A stretch of 55,513 nucleotides of DNA from Bacteroides salyersiae WAL 10018 = DSM 18765 = JCM 12988 (GCF_000381365.1 NZ_KB905467.1:930149-985661); one strand, 5' to 3'; shown: positions 8,764-18,121, counted from the first letter of the stretch. The notes: generated by a model not told the origin, from the sequence alone. Made by a program: numbers and translations.

Positions 8764-10368
8764 TTATTTGCTGATTGCTGCCTTGATGAATGATACGAAT
8801 AGCGGATGCGGATTCAATACCGTACTGCTATATTCCGGATGGAACTGAGTTCCTACGAACCATTTCAATGCGGGGATTTCCACAATTTCCACTAAACCCG
8901 ATTCCGGATTGATACCCGTACACTTCATACCTGCGGCTTCGTATTCGGCTTTAAATTCGTTGTTGAATTCATAGCGGTGGCGGTGGCGTTCTTGGATATA
9001 TTCGGTCTTGTAGGCTTCATAAGCCTTGCTGCCTTTTTCCAACGTACATTCGTAGGCGCCCAGACGCATCGTTCCACCCATATTGGTGATTGCTTTCTGT
9101 TCCTCCATGATGTCAATGACGTTGTGCGGTGTTTTTTCGTCCATTTCGCGTGAATTGGCATCCTTATATCCTAATACGTTGCGGGCAAACTCGATAGCGA
9201 TACATTGCATACCTAAGCAGATACCGAATGTCGGTATGTTATGGGTACGGGTATGTTTGATAGCAACGAATTTACCTTCGATACCGCGTTGGCCGAAGCC
9301 GGGACCTATCATCACGCCTGCCATGCCTTTCAATGCTTCTGCTACATTGTCCTCTGTCAGCGTTTCACTGTTTACAAAATCCACCTGAACTTTACAGTCG
9401 TTGTAAGTTCCTGCCTGTGAAAGAGCTTCGCGGATCGATTTGTAGGCATCCTGCAAATCATATTTACCTACCAGGGCAATGTGTACCGGTTCTGTGTTTT
9501 CCGCTTTATGACGGCGTTCGAGGAATGTGCGCCATGGGCCGAGTCCCGGAGTTTCGCCTACGGGAAGCCCCATCTTTCTCAGAATCGTTTCATCCAATCC
9601 TTGTGCCTGCATCAGTATAGGCACTTCATAGATAGTAGGAGCATCGATGCTCTGTACGACGGCGTTCTCGTCTACATTGCAGAATAGGGCTACTTTCTTG
9701 CGAAGGCTGGCGCTCAGTTCGTGTTCGGCGCGCAGTACAAGGATATCCGGTTGGATACCGGCGCTTTGCAACTCTTTTACGGAGTGTTGGGTCGGTTTTG
9801 TCTTTAACTCGCCGGCTGCAGCCAAATAAGGAACATAAGTAAGATGTACGCACAATGCATCTTTTCCTAACTCCCATTTCAACTGACGGATGCTTTCTAC
9901 GTAAGGGAGTGATTCGATATCGCCTACGGTTCCGCCTATTTCGGTGATTACAAAGTCGAATTTATATTTATTGCCCAGCAACTTCACGTTGCGCTTAATC
10001 TCATCGGTGATATGTGGAATTACCTGAATCGTTCTACCCAGATAGTCACCGCGACGTTCTTTGTCAATAACGCTTTTATAAATACGTCCGGTGGTGATGT
10101 TGTTGGCTTTTGTTGTCTGGATACCTAAGAAGCGTTCGTAGTGTCCCAAATCAAGGTCGGCTTCATGTCCGTCTACGGTTACGTAGCATTCTCCGTGTTC
10201 ATAAGGATTCAGTGTTCCCGGGTCGATGTTGATATACGGGTCAAACTTCTGAATGGTTACTTTATAACCTCTTGCTTGCAGCAATTTACCGATGGATGAT
10301 GAAATAATACCTTTTCCTAACGAGGAAGCTACACCACCGGTGACGAAAATATACTTTGTTTCTCCCAC
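8764..10368 (-). CDS. pyrG: CTP synthase
   Basis: A 534-aa CTP synthase that converts UTP to CTP using ATP and glutamine, the last step of pyrimidine nucleotide synthesis. The N-terminal synthetase domain starts with FVTGGVASSLGKGI (ATP and UTP binding). The C-terminal class I glutamine amidotransferase domain has the nucleophile motif GICLGMQC and a late HPE triad motif (FHPEYSS). The length is standard. It is the first gene of a probable pyrG-yidC operon, divergent from the DUF3078-type gene. A minus-strand -7 box lies about 70 bp upstream. Confidence 0.98.
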   Translation of the reverse strand: MGETKYIFVTGGVASSLGKGIISSSIGKLLQARGYKVTIQKFDPYINIDPGTLNPYEHGECYVTVDGHEADLDLGHYERFLGIQTTKANNITTGRIYKSVIDKERRGDYLGRTIQVIPHITDEIKRNVKLLGNKYKFDFVITEIGGTVGDIESLPYVESIRQLKWELGKDALCVHLTYVPYLAAAGELKTKPTQHSVKELQSAGIQPDILVLRAEHELSASLRKKVALFCNVDENAVVQSIDAPTIYEVPILMQAQGLDETILRKMGLPVGETPGLGPWRTFLERRHKAENTEPVHIALVGKYDLQDAYKSIREALSQAGTYNDCKVQVDFVNSETLTEDNVAEALKGMAGVMIGPGFGQRGIEGKFVAIKHTRTHNIPTFGICLGMQCIAIEFARNVLGYKDANSREMDEKTPHNVIDIMEEQKAITNMGGTMRLGAYECTLEKGSKAYEAYKTEYIQERHRHRYEFNNEFKAEYEAAGMKCTGINPESGLVEIVEIPALKWFVGTQFHPEYSSTVLNPHPLFVSFIKAAISK

Positions 10369-10436
10369 AGCTATAACTGTTTTAATTATTTGTTTACTAT
10401 GATGTAATTCTTATGAGTCTAACGCATTAAAAACTG

Positions 10437-10444
10437 CAAAATTA
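10437..10444 (-). promoter_or_regulatory. -7 box of pyrG
   Basis: The minus strand reads TAATTTTG, a full match to TAnnTTTG, 69 bp before the pyrG start codon. Confidence 0.55.
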
Positions 10445-10575
10445 CAAAAAAATGGGCAAGTAATGAGTAATCGTTGAAACAAATTTATTAAAAAATGCAA
10501 TTCGTTCTTTTTAAGAGGGAAGAAAGGGTGGCAAAAACAACTTTCCTTTTCTTTCCTTTTTTAAAGATTTTAATG

Positions 10576-10583
10576 TATTTTTG
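10576..10583 (+). promoter_or_regulatory. -7 box that decides the start of the DUF3078-type gene
   Basis: TATTTTTG matches TAnnTTTG and is followed by GCGC. Transcription would begin near 10590, which excludes the upstream ATG at 10495 and supports the ATG at 10603. Confidence 0.65.
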
Positions 10584-10602
10584 CGCTCAAATTACAAACG
10601 AC

Positions 10603-12192
10603 ATGAAGAACTGTTACATTTCATTATTCACATTAGCGATTATTTTATCTTCATCGGTGATGGCGCAAGATGCGGTTAAACCTGTGTTGGATAGTTTAAA
10701 TAATGTAGTAAAGGCGGATACGTTGTTGCCGGTAAAAGTTGATTCGTTGCCGGCGGCGAAGCCCGATGTGCAATTGTCGGAAAAAAACGATACACTGCGG
10801 GCTGTAAAATCCGATAGGCCGTTGGTGGTGAAGACAGGTACGAAGCCGTCGTTAAAAGCTGTAACGCCCGTACCGGAGAAACCGGATACGCTTGCTGCGG
10901 GACTTCAGCCATATCTTATATTAAAACTGGATCCTAAAACAAATAAATTGGATACGGTTTCGATTTTGTATGAGAAATATATCGGGGCATTGAACTATTT
11001 GAATGACCCTGCTGTGCCGGAACGCTATATTCCGGTAAATCCCCAATATTATCGGTTGTTTACACCGTTGGCTTATTATTATTCTCCGATAGCGGAGTAT
11101 TCTAAAATTGACTGGGAACTTCCTAAGATTGATACGGTATCTGTTGATTATTCCAAATGGCTGCCTTACAATGAAGATCAGTTCACCTCTTTGAAGCGTT
11201 CAAATAAAATTGTAGACCGCACATTGATGGGGGTTTACCTGAATGCACCCCAGCTTGTACGTACTACGGAAAAGCAGATCAGAAGCCGGAAAGTGTTCCG
11301 GGAAGATGTGAAGCCGAAAGCGAAAACAGAAGTGTTGCGTTTGTTTGATAAAGAGCCGATGGATGTGGGGGTAGGAGAAGCCGAATTGAAGATCAGCAAG
11401 CCAAACTGGTGGGTAACAGGTGGTAACGGTTCGTTGCAGATTACCCAGAACTATATTTCCGACAACTGGTATAAAGGAGGGGAAAGTAACAATGCGCTGT
11501 TGGCCAATCTGCAATTGTTTGCCAACTATAATGACCGTGAGAAGGTGCAATTTGAAAATATGCTGGAAGCGAAACTCGGATTCAATTCGACACCGTCGGA
11601 CGAATATCATAAATATCTGGTGAACACCGACCAGCTCCGTTTGTATAGCAAATTGGGTATACAGGCAGCCCATAACTGGTATTATACCATTTCTGCTGAA
11701 TTCAAAACGCAGTTCTGCAACGGTTATAAGGCCAATAGTGAAGAACTGGTTTCTGCATTCTTTGCTCCTGCCGATTTAGCGATCAGTGTCGGTATGGACT
11801 ATAAACTGAAGAAGAAGAAATTCAACTTCTCTTTGTTCCTTGCGCCGTTGACATACAACCTGCGGTATGTGGGCAACAGCGAAGTGAACGAAACGAAATT
11901 CGGTCTGGATGAAGGCAAGTCTTCCAAGAATGATTTCGGTTCACAGTTTCAGCCTACTTTAACCTGGAATATTATTCCTTCCATCTCGTTTGATTCGCGT
12001 TTGAATTATCTGACCAGTTACAAATGGGTACGTATCGAGTGGGAAAATACAGTGAATTTTGTGCTGAACCGTTATCTGTCTACCAAGCTTTATGTACATG
12101 CACGCTATGATGACAGTTCGAAACCTGCCGAGGGGAAAAGTTATTTTCAGGTAAAAGAATTGTTGAGTTTTGGTATCAATTATCAATGGTAA
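10603..12192 (+). CDS. DUF3078-type exported protein, probable outer-membrane beta-barrel
   Basis: A 529-aa exported protein. The signal peptide (MKNCYISLFTLAIILSSSVMAQ) ends in an Ala-Gln signal peptidase I site. A low-complexity segment of about 80 residues follows, rich in Val, Lys, Asp and Pro (repeated VKxDxLP-type units). The C-terminal half has alternating aromatic strands such as WWVTGGNGSLQITQNYISDNW and ends ELLSFGINYQW. This is the pattern of Bacteroidetes outer-membrane beta-barrels annotated as DUF3078. Its function is unknown. The reading frame is open from 10495, but the promoter and signal peptide support 10603. It is divergent from pyrG and ends at a strong terminator. Confidence 0.85.
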   Translation: MKNCYISLFTLAIILSSSVMAQDAVKPVLDSLNNVVKADTLLPVKVDSLPAAKPDVQLSEKNDTLRAVKSDRPLVVKTGTKPSLKAVTPVPEKPDTLAAGLQPYLILKLDPKTNKLDTVSILYEKYIGALNYLNDPAVPERYIPVNPQYYRLFTPLAYYYSPIAEYSKIDWELPKIDTVSVDYSKWLPYNEDQFTSLKRSNKIVDRTLMGVYLNAPQLVRTTEKQIRSRKVFREDVKPKAKTEVLRLFDKEPMDVGVGEAELKISKPNWWVTGGNGSLQITQNYISDNWYKGGESNNALLANLQLFANYNDREKVQFENMLEAKLGFNSTPSDEYHKYLVNTDQLRLYSKLGIQAAHNWYYTISAEFKTQFCNGYKANSEELVSAFFAPADLAISVGMDYKLKKKKFNFSLFLAPLTYNLRYVGNSEVNETKFGLDEGKSSKNDFGSQFQPTLTWNIIPSISFDSRLNYLTSYKWVRIEWENTVNFVLNRYLSTKLYVHARYDDSSKPAEGKSYFQVKELLSFGINYQW

Positions 12193-12214
12193 ACTGACTT
12201 TTAGTAAGCATAAT

Positions 12215-12247
12215 AACACGGGCGACCCTATCAGGGTCGCCCGTGTT
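12215..12247 (+). terminator. Intrinsic terminator of the DUF3078-type gene
   Basis: A 15-bp perfect stem (arms 12215-12229 and 12233-12247, core CACGGGCGACCCT) with a 3-nt loop, followed by a short T-rich stretch. It separates this gene from the rnf operon. Confidence 0.9.
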
Positions 12248-12337
12248 GTTTATCGTGTGCGGTAACAAAAAAAGTAAAAATAGCACTTTAACACATAGAA
12301 AAAACAGTTGAAAGCTTCGTAGTTCACAAATAATGCT

Positions 12338-12345
12338 TAAATTTG
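12338..12345 (+). promoter_or_regulatory. -7 box of the rseC-rnf operon
   Basis: TAAATTTG, a full match to TAnnTTTG, lies 28 bp before the rseC start. Confidence 0.6.
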
Positions 12346-12373
12346 CCGCAATTTGTAATGTTCAGTTTGCAAA

Positions 12374-12793
12374 ATGGCTAATACAATAAAGCATCAAGGT
12401 ATTGTGGAAAACATAAACGGTTCCCATCTTTCAGTGAGAATTATCCAGACATCGGCATGTGCGGCATGCAGTGTCAAGGGACATTGTTCTTCTGCTGACA
12501 GTAAAGAGAAAGTGATTGATGTCACAGACCCTTCGGCACAGACTTTTCGGGTAGGTGAGCAGGTGATGGTTATCGGTGAAACCTCTATGGGGATGATGGC
12601 CGTGACACTGGCTTTTGTATTTCCTTTTATACTTTTAATACTTTCCCTTTTTATATTTATGGTAGTAATAGGCGATGAACTCTATGCGTCGCTTCTTTCG
12701 CTGGCTGTCCTTGTTCCATATTATTGTCTGTTGTGGCTGAATAAGACACGATTGAAACAAACATTTTCATTTACTATAAAACCAATAAAATAA
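12374..12793 (+). CDS. rseC: SoxR-reducing system / RseC family protein
   Basis: A 139-aa RseC/MucC-family membrane protein. Residues 1-70 form a soluble domain with a cysteine-rich motif, CAACSVKGHC near residue 30, which suggests metal or Fe-S binding. Two hydrophobic segments follow (MAVTLAFVFPFILLILSLFI and the next). In many bacteria such genes sit beside rnf/rsx genes and are linked to SoxR reduction or sigma-E control. Here it is the first gene of the rnf operon, 7 bp before rnfB, so it probably assists assembly or redox function of the Rnf complex. That role is inferred from context. Confidence 0.88.
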   Translation: MANTIKHQGIVENINGSHLSVRIIQTSACAACSVKGHCSSADSKEKVIDVTDPSAQTFRVGEQVMVIGETSMGMMAVTLAFVFPFILLILSLFIFMVVIGDELYASLLSLAVLVPYYCLLWLNKTRLKQTFSFTIKPIK

Positions 12794-12800
12794 CTAATTT

Positions 12801-13700
12801 ATGAATTTGATTCTGATTGCAGTAATTTCATTGGGAGCCATTGCGCTGGTTTCAGCCGCTATTCTGTATGCCGCTTCCAAGAAATTTGCCGTGTATGAAG
12901 ACCCGCGTATTGCCCAGGTATCCGAAGTGCTGCCCCAAGCTAATTGCGGTGGATGTGGTTATCCGGGGTGCAGTGGGTTTGCCGATGCTTGTGTAAAGGC
13001 TGGTTCATTGGATGGAAAATTTTGCCCGGTAGGCGGACAGCCTGTCATGACGCAGATAGCTTCTATCCTCGGACTTGATGCAGGCGAAGCCGAACCGATG
13101 GTTGCGGTTGTGAGATGTAACGGAACCTGTGCCAACCGTCCTCGTACCAATGTGTACGACGGGGCGAAGAGTTGTGCGATTGCCGCTTCTCTTTACGGTG
13201 GTGAGACAGGTTGTAGTTTTGGTTGTCTGGGCTGTGGCGACTGTGTGGCCGCTTGTCAGTTCGATGCCATTCATATGAATGCCGAAACCGGACTTCCGGA
13301 AGTGGATGAGGCCAAATGTACGGCTTGCGGTGCTTGTGTCAAGGCCTGTCCGAAGGCGATTATCGAAATTCGTCCGCAAGGTAAGAAGTCGCGCCGTGTG
13401 TATGTGTCTTGTGTCAACAAAGACAAGGGTGCTGTGGCACGTAAGGCTTGTACGGTGAGCTGTATCGGTTGTGGTAAATGCGTCAAAACTTGTCCGTTTG
13501 AGGCAATTGCGCTTGAAAACAATTTAGCTTATATCGATCCGAACAAATGTAAGTCATGCCGTAAGTGTGTGGAAGTTTGTCCGCAGGGAACCATTATTGA
13601 ATTGAATTTCCCGCCGCGTAAACCGAAAGCGGAAGAGGCTCCTGCCGTAAAGGCTCCGAAAGGGGAAACTTCCGAAGCAAAGCCGGTTGCTGAAGCGTAA
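12801..13700 (+). CDS. rnfB: Electron transport complex subunit RnfB
   Basis: A 299-aa RnfB, the Fe-S subunit that takes electrons from ferredoxin. An N-terminal membrane anchor is followed by the RnfB-specific cluster site C49-C52-C57-C74 (CGGCGYPGC then CPVGG). Four CxxCxxCxxxC ferredoxin motifs follow near residues 142-152, 173-183, 221-231 and 250-260. E. coli RsxB has only two such motifs, so this is the longer form seen in anaerobes. The tail after residue 270 is rich in Lys, Ala, Pro and Glu. It lies between rseC and rnfC, which starts 37 bp downstream. Confidence 0.96.
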   Translation: MNLILIAVISLGAIALVSAAILYAASKKFAVYEDPRIAQVSEVLPQANCGGCGYPGCSGFADACVKAGSLDGKFCPVGGQPVMTQIASILGLDAGEAEPMVAVVRCNGTCANRPRTNVYDGAKSCAIAASLYGGETGCSFGCLGCGDCVAACQFDAIHMNAETGLPEVDEAKCTACGACVKACPKAIIEIRPQGKKSRRVYVSCVNKDKGAVARKACTVSCIGCGKCVKTCPFEAIALENNLAYIDPNKCKSCRKCVEVCPQGTIIELNFPPRKPKAEEAPAVKAPKGETSEAKPVAEA

Positions 13701-13737
13701 ATAAAAGAGTAATAAACAGATAAAATACAGAAATTGT

Positions 13738-15075
13738 ATGTTGAAGACATTTTCAATTGGTGGTGTTCATCCACACGAAAATAAACTGTCGGCACATCAG
13801 CCCATTATCATGGCGGAGATTCCGTCAAAGGCGGTTATCCTGTTGGGGCAGCATATCGGTGCTCCTGCCAAACCGGTGGTAGCTAAAGGGGATGTGGTGA
13901 AAGTGGGCACTAAGATTGCCGAGCCCGCCGGTTTTGTTTCGGCAGCCATTCACTCTTCTGTCAGCGGAAAGGTCGCAAAAATAGACTCCATTATCGATGC
14001 CAGTGGTTATGCTAAGCCTGCTATCTTTATCGATGTGGAAGGTGACGAGTGGGAAGAAACCATTGACCGTAGCGAAACACTGGTGAGAGAGTGTGAACTG
14101 ACAGCCGAGGAGATTGTGAAGAAAATTGCCGATGCCGGTATTGTTGGTTTGGGTGGTGCTTGTTTTCCCACTCAAGTGAAACTGTGTCCTCCTCCTTCGT
14201 TCAAGGCGGAATGTGTAATCATTAATGCCGTTGAGTGTGAACCGTATTTGACTGCCGACCATCAGCTGATGTTGGAACATGCCGAAGAAATCATGGTAGG
14301 GGTTTCTATTTTGATGAAAGCGGTGAAAGTAAATAAGGCCTTTATCGGTATTGAGAATAATAAGCCCGATGCCATTGGGTTGATGACTAAGGTCGCTTCC
14401 AGTTATGCCGGTATCGAAGTTGTTCCTTTGAAAGTGAAATATCCTCAGGGAGGTGAGAAGCAGTTGATCGATGCTGTGACAAAACGGCAGGTGGCAAGTG
14501 GGGCGCTTCCTATTTCTACTGGTGCCGTAGTACAGAATGTAGGTACGGCTTTTGCTGTTTATCAGGCTGTGCAGAAAAATAAGCCGTTGTTTGAGCGGGT
14601 GATTACCGTTACCGGAAAGTCGCTGGCTAAACCTTCCAATTTCATGGCACGTGTGGGTACGCCGATGCGTCAGTTGATCGAAGCTTGCGGTGGTTTGCCC
14701 GAAGATACGGGTAAGGTGATCGGTGGTGGTCCGATGATGGGTAAAGCGCTGGTGAATATCGATGTTCCCACGGCAAAAGGTAGTTCCGGTGTTCTGATTA
14801 TGGATCGGAAAGAGGCCAAGCGTGGCGAGATACAGAATTGTATCCGTTGTGCGAAGTGTGTGGGGGCTTGTCCGATGGGGCTTGAGCCTTATTTGCTTTC
14901 TGCATTGGCTGAGAATACAGAATTTGAAAGAATGGAAACAGAAAGAATCATGGATTGCATCGAGTGCGGTTCTTGCCAGTTCACTTGCCCTGCCAACCGT
15001 CCGTTGCTCGACTATTGTCGTTTGGGTAAAGGGAAAGTAGGCGCTATGATTCGTGCACGTCAAGCTAAAAAATAA
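13738..15075 (+). CDS. rnfC: Electron transport complex subunit RnfC
   Basis: A 445-aa RnfC, the peripheral subunit that carries FMN and reduces NAD+ in the Rnf complex. An N-terminal barrel-sandwich domain (starting FSIGGVHPHENK) precedes the Complex I 51-kDa-like nucleotide/FMN domain with GLGGACFPTQVK near residues 138-149. Two C-terminal Fe-S motifs are visible, CIRCAKCVGACPMGL and CIECGSCQFTCPANRP. The length is typical of anaerobes and lacks the long Ala/Lys-rich tail of proteobacterial RsxC. It sits 6 bp upstream of rnfD in the operon. Confidence 0.97.
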   Translation: MLKTFSIGGVHPHENKLSAHQPIIMAEIPSKAVILLGQHIGAPAKPVVAKGDVVKVGTKIAEPAGFVSAAIHSSVSGKVAKIDSIIDASGYAKPAIFIDVEGDEWEETIDRSETLVRECELTAEEIVKKIADAGIVGLGGACFPTQVKLCPPPSFKAECVIINAVECEPYLTADHQLMLEHAEEIMVGVSILMKAVKVNKAFIGIENNKPDAIGLMTKVASSYAGIEVVPLKVKYPQGGEKQLIDAVTKRQVASGALPISTGAVVQNVGTAFAVYQAVQKNKPLFERVITVTGKSLAKPSNFMARVGTPMRQLIEACGGLPEDTGKVIGGGPMMGKALVNIDVPTAKGSSGVLIMDRKEAKRGEIQNCIRCAKCVGACPMGLEPYLLSALAENTEFERMETERIMDCIECGSCQFTCPANRPLLDYCRLGKGKVGAMIRARQAKK

Positions 15076-15081
15076 CGAAGT

Positions 15082-16077
15082 ATGGAAAATAAATTTATAG
15101 TATCATTATCCCCTCACGTTCATAGCGGAGACAGCGTACAGAAGAATATGTACGGTGTGCTGATTGCCCTGTTTCCGGCTTTTATCGTGTCGTTTGTCTT
15201 TTTCGGATTGGGAGCCCTTATCGTTACGGCTACTTCCGTGGCAGCCTGTGTTTTTTTTGAATGGGCTATCGGCAAGTACCTGCTGAAAAAAGAAACTACT
15301 ACTATTTGTGACGGTTCGGCCATCATCACCGGTGTATTGCTGGCTTTCAATCTGCCCTCCAATCTTCCTGTATGGATTATTATTCTGGGGGCGCTGTTTG
15401 CTATCGGTGTGGGCAAAATGTCGTTCGGAGGTTTGGGAAATAATCCTTTTAACCCTGCATTGGCAGGACGTGTGTTCTTATTGCTTTCTTTCCCGGTACA
15501 GATGACTACGTGGCCGGTGGTTGGCCAGTTGACGGCTTATGCCGATGCTACTACAGGAGCTACTCCGTTGGCAATCATGAAAGGGGTGATCAATGGAGCG
15601 CCGGGTGTGTCGCTCGACCAGCTTCCCGATTCTTTGAGTTTGCTTATCGGTCAGAACGGCGGATGTTTGGGTGAAGTGAGTGCGGCTGCGCTATTGCTCG
15701 GTCTTATCTATATGCTGTGGAAAAAGATTATTTCCTGGCATATCCCGGTGTCTATTCTGGTCACTGTGTTTGTCTTTTCGGGCATCATGCATTTGGTTAA
15801 TCCCGAGTTATACGTGTCTCCGGTGATACAATTGCTTTCCGGAGGTTTGATGTTGGGAGCTGTCTTTATGGCGACAGATTACGTAACTTCTCCGATGAGT
15901 AAGAAAGGTATGTTGATTTATGGTGTTTGTATCGGTTTGCTGACGGTTATTATCCGTTTGTTCGGTGCTTACCCCGAAGGTATGTCGTTCGCTATTCTGA
16001 TTATGAATGCATTTACTCCGCTGATTAATACATATTGTAAACCTAAACGCTTTGGGGAGGTGGCGAAGAAGAAATGA
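15082..16077 (+). CDS. rnfD: Electron transport complex subunit RnfD
   Basis: A 331-aa integral membrane subunit of the Rnf complex, related to NqrB. It has about nine to ten hydrophobic segments. The covalent flavin attachment motif is TGAT at residues 158-161, where the final Thr is expected to carry FMN through a phosphoester bond added by an ApbE-type transferase. NNPFNPALAGR, another family hallmark, is at residues 120-130. It overlaps rnfG by 4 bp (ATGA), a sign of translational coupling. Confidence 0.96.
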   Translation: MENKFIVSLSPHVHSGDSVQKNMYGVLIALFPAFIVSFVFFGLGALIVTATSVAACVFFEWAIGKYLLKKETTTICDGSAIITGVLLAFNLPSNLPVWIIILGALFAIGVGKMSFGGLGNNPFNPALAGRVFLLLSFPVQMTTWPVVGQLTAYADATTGATPLAIMKGVINGAPGVSLDQLPDSLSLLIGQNGGCLGEVSAAALLLGLIYMLWKKIISWHIPVSILVTVFVFSGIMHLVNPELYVSPVIQLLSGGLMLGAVFMATDYVTSPMSKKGMLIYGVCIGLLTVIIRLFGAYPEGMSFAILIMNAFTPLINTYCKPKRFGEVAKKK

Positions 16078-16712
16078 AAAAGTTAGAATCATCATTAAAA
16101 AATATGTTGCTGGTACTTACCGGTGTTACTGCCATTTCGGTAGCGTTACTGGCATATGTGAATGAGCTTACAAAAGGTCCGATTGCTGAAGCGAATGCCA
16201 AGACGCTCAGCGATGCGATCAGCATTGTAGTACCGGCATTTGATAACAATCCGACGGCAGAAGCTACGAAGGAGACGGTAAACGGAGTGGAGTATACTAT
16301 CTATCCGGCTAAGAAAGACGGACAATGGGTAGGCGCTGCTGTAGAATCTTCGGCTATGGGTTTTGGCGGTGAACTGAAAGTGCTGGTGGGCTTCGATGCC
16401 GACGGCAAGATCTATGACTATTCACTGTTGTCTCATGCCGAAACCCCGGGATTGGGTTCTAAGGCTGCCGATTGGTTTAAAGAGGGCAACAAAGGGAGCA
16501 TCAAAGGCATGAATCCGGGTGAAGCTCCGCTTACGGTAAGTAAAGATGGAGGGCAGATAGATGCCATTACGGCTTCTACGATTACTTCGCGTGCTTTTCT
16601 TAATGCCGTAAATGCTGCTTATGCTGCTTATAAAGGCGATGGTGATACGAACGGGACTACCGGTGCCACGCAAAAAGTTGTTGAACCTGCTGATTCCGTC
16701 AGTGTTAATTAA
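16074..16712 (+). CDS. rnfG: Electron transport complex subunit RnfG
   Basis: A 212-aa RnfG/NqrC-like subunit with one N-terminal transmembrane helix and a periplasmic FMN-binding domain. The flavinylation motif reads TAST (residues 166-169) within ITASTITSRA, a variant of the usual SGAT; T169 is the expected FMN-bearing residue. The HAETPGLGSK motif near residues 121-130 is also typical. The last 20 residues are Thr/Gly-rich and look disordered. It overlaps rnfD and is 17 bp upstream of rnfE. Confidence 0.95.
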   Translation: MKKLESSLKNMLLVLTGVTAISVALLAYVNELTKGPIAEANAKTLSDAISIVVPAFDNNPTAEATKETVNGVEYTIYPAKKDGQWVGAAVESSAMGFGGELKVLVGFDADGKIYDYSLLSHAETPGLGSKAADWFKEGNKGSIKGMNPGEAPLTVSKDGGQIDAITASTITSRAFLNAVNAAYAAYKGDGDTNGTTGATQKVVEPADSVSVN

Positions 16713-16729
16713 GAAAGGAGTATATAGAT

Positions 16730-17314
16730 ATGAATAACTTTAAAGTCATGATGAACGGGATTGTCAAAGAGAATCCTACGTTTGTGCTCCTGTTAGGTAT
16801 GTGTCCTACATTGGGAACTACCTCTTCTGCTATCAACGGTATGGGTATGGGATTGGCTACCATGTTTGTGCTTATTTGCTCGAATGTGGTAATCTCACTG
16901 ATTAAGAATCTGATACCCGATATGGTGCGTATTCCGTCTTTTATTGTGGTTATCGCTTCATTCGTAACGCTGTTGCAAATGGTAATGCAGGCTTATGTAC
17001 CGGGATTGTATGCTACTCTGGGGCTTTTTATTCCGTTGATCGTTGTAAACTGTATTGTGTTGGGCCGTGCCGAAGCCTTTGCTGCCAAAAATAATGCAGT
17101 GGCTTCTATGTTCGATGGTATCGGTATGGGACTCGGTTTCACCATTGCCTTGACATTACTGGGCGCCGTACGTGAATTTTTAGGAACGGGTAAGGTGTTC
17201 GACTTTGCCATTCTTCCGGAAGAATACGGTATGTTGGTATTCGTATTGGCACCGGGCGCTTTCATCGCATTGGGGTATCTTATTGCGCTAATTAACAGTT
17301 TGAAGAAGAATTGA
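16730..17314 (+). CDS. rnfE: Electron transport complex subunit RnfE
   Basis: A 194-aa polytopic membrane protein of the RnfE/NqrD family with six hydrophobic segments. It starts with the conserved NGIVKENPTFVLLLGMCPTL, and its cysteine probably contributes to the shared membrane Fe-S site with RnfA. FIPLIVVNCIVLGRAEAFA is the matching segment in the second inverted half. It lies between rnfG and rnfA in the operon. Confidence 0.96.
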   Translation: MNNFKVMMNGIVKENPTFVLLLGMCPTLGTTSSAINGMGMGLATMFVLICSNVVISLIKNLIPDMVRIPSFIVVIASFVTLLQMVMQAYVPGLYATLGLFIPLIVVNCIVLGRAEAFAAKNNAVASMFDGIGMGLGFTIALTLLGAVREFLGTGKVFDFAILPEEYGMLVFVLAPGAFIALGYLIALINSLKKN

Positions 17315-17379
17315 GAAGAAATAGTGGTGTTTACCACCGCTTTTTTCATTATTCATTTTTTCATTATTAATTTAGAATT

Positions 17380-17952
17380 ATGGAATATATATTGATATTT
17401 ATATCGGCAATTTTTGTAAATAACATTGTATTGTCACAGTTCCTTGGGATTTGTCCTTTTTTAGGTGTTTCCAAGAAGGTAGATACTGCGTTGGGTATGA
17501 GTGCTGCCGTAGCATTTGTGCTTACGATTGCTACGATTGTAACTTTCCTTATCCAAAAGTTCGTGCTCGATGCTTTCGATTTAGGTTATTTGCAGACGAT
17601 TACTTTCATTCTGGTGATTGCCGCTCTGGTGCAGATGGTGGAAATTATATTAAAGAAGGTATCTCCCTCACTGTATCAGGCATTGGGTGTATTTCTGCCG
17701 TTGATCACTACCAACTGCTGTATTTTGGGTGTAGCTATTCTGGTAATCCAGAAAGACTATGATTTGCTGACAGGGGTTGTATATGCTTTCTCTACAGCAA
17801 TCGGTTTCGGCCTTGCTCTTGTGTTGTTTGCCGGTTTACGCGAACAGATGAGTCTGGTGAAGATTCCCGAAGGTATGAAAGGTACACCGATTGCCTTGAT
17901 TACAGCCGGGCTGCTGGCTATGGCATTTATGGGCTTCTCAGGAGTAGTATAA
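17380..17952 (+). CDS. rnfA: Electron transport complex subunit RnfA
   Basis: A 190-aa polytopic membrane protein of the RnfA/NqrE family, with six hydrophobic segments and inverted topology relative to RnfE. The hallmarks are NNIVLSQFLGICPFLGVS near residues 14-31 and FLPLITTNCCILGVAI near residues 106-121. The cysteines in both are expected to hold the membrane-embedded Fe-S cluster. It is the last gene of rseC-rnfBCDGEA and is followed by a long terminator hairpin. Confidence 0.97.
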   Translation: MEYILIFISAIFVNNIVLSQFLGICPFLGVSKKVDTALGMSAAVAFVLTIATIVTFLIQKFVLDAFDLGYLQTITFILVIAALVQMVEIILKKVSPSLYQALGVFLPLITTNCCILGVAILVIQKDYDLLTGVVYAFSTAIGFGLALVLFAGLREQMSLVKIPEGMKGTPIALITAGLLAMAFMGFSGVV

Positions 17953-17977
17953 GTAGGATTTAAACTACGGGTTAAGT

Positions 17978-18067
17978 AGCTACGGGTTATCAATTACGGT
18001 TTATAAGTCTTTTGTGTTTCATGACACAGTCACTTATCAGCCATAATTGATAGCCCGTAGCTTTTTT
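17978..18067 (+). terminator. Long hairpin terminator after the rnf operon
   Basis: Arms 17978-17999 (AGCTACGGGTTATCAATT...) and 18040-18061 pair over about 22 bp with only G-T type exceptions. The inner sequence also folds partly. A T7 run follows directly. Confidence 0.85.
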
Positions 18068-18121
18068 TGTATTCAAGGGATGTTTTTTTTACTCTGAAAC
18101 GGATATTACAAATTAATTTTT

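Noticed and set aside
10495..10602. N-terminal extension of the DUF3078-type gene to the ATG at 10495
   Set aside because: A perfect -7 box lies inside it, and the signal peptide starts at 10603.
13825..15063. A 412-aa open reading frame on the minus strand
   Set aside because: It is antisense to rnfC across its whole length, with a His/Thr/Arg-rich composition typical of a shadow frame. rnfC has all family motifs.
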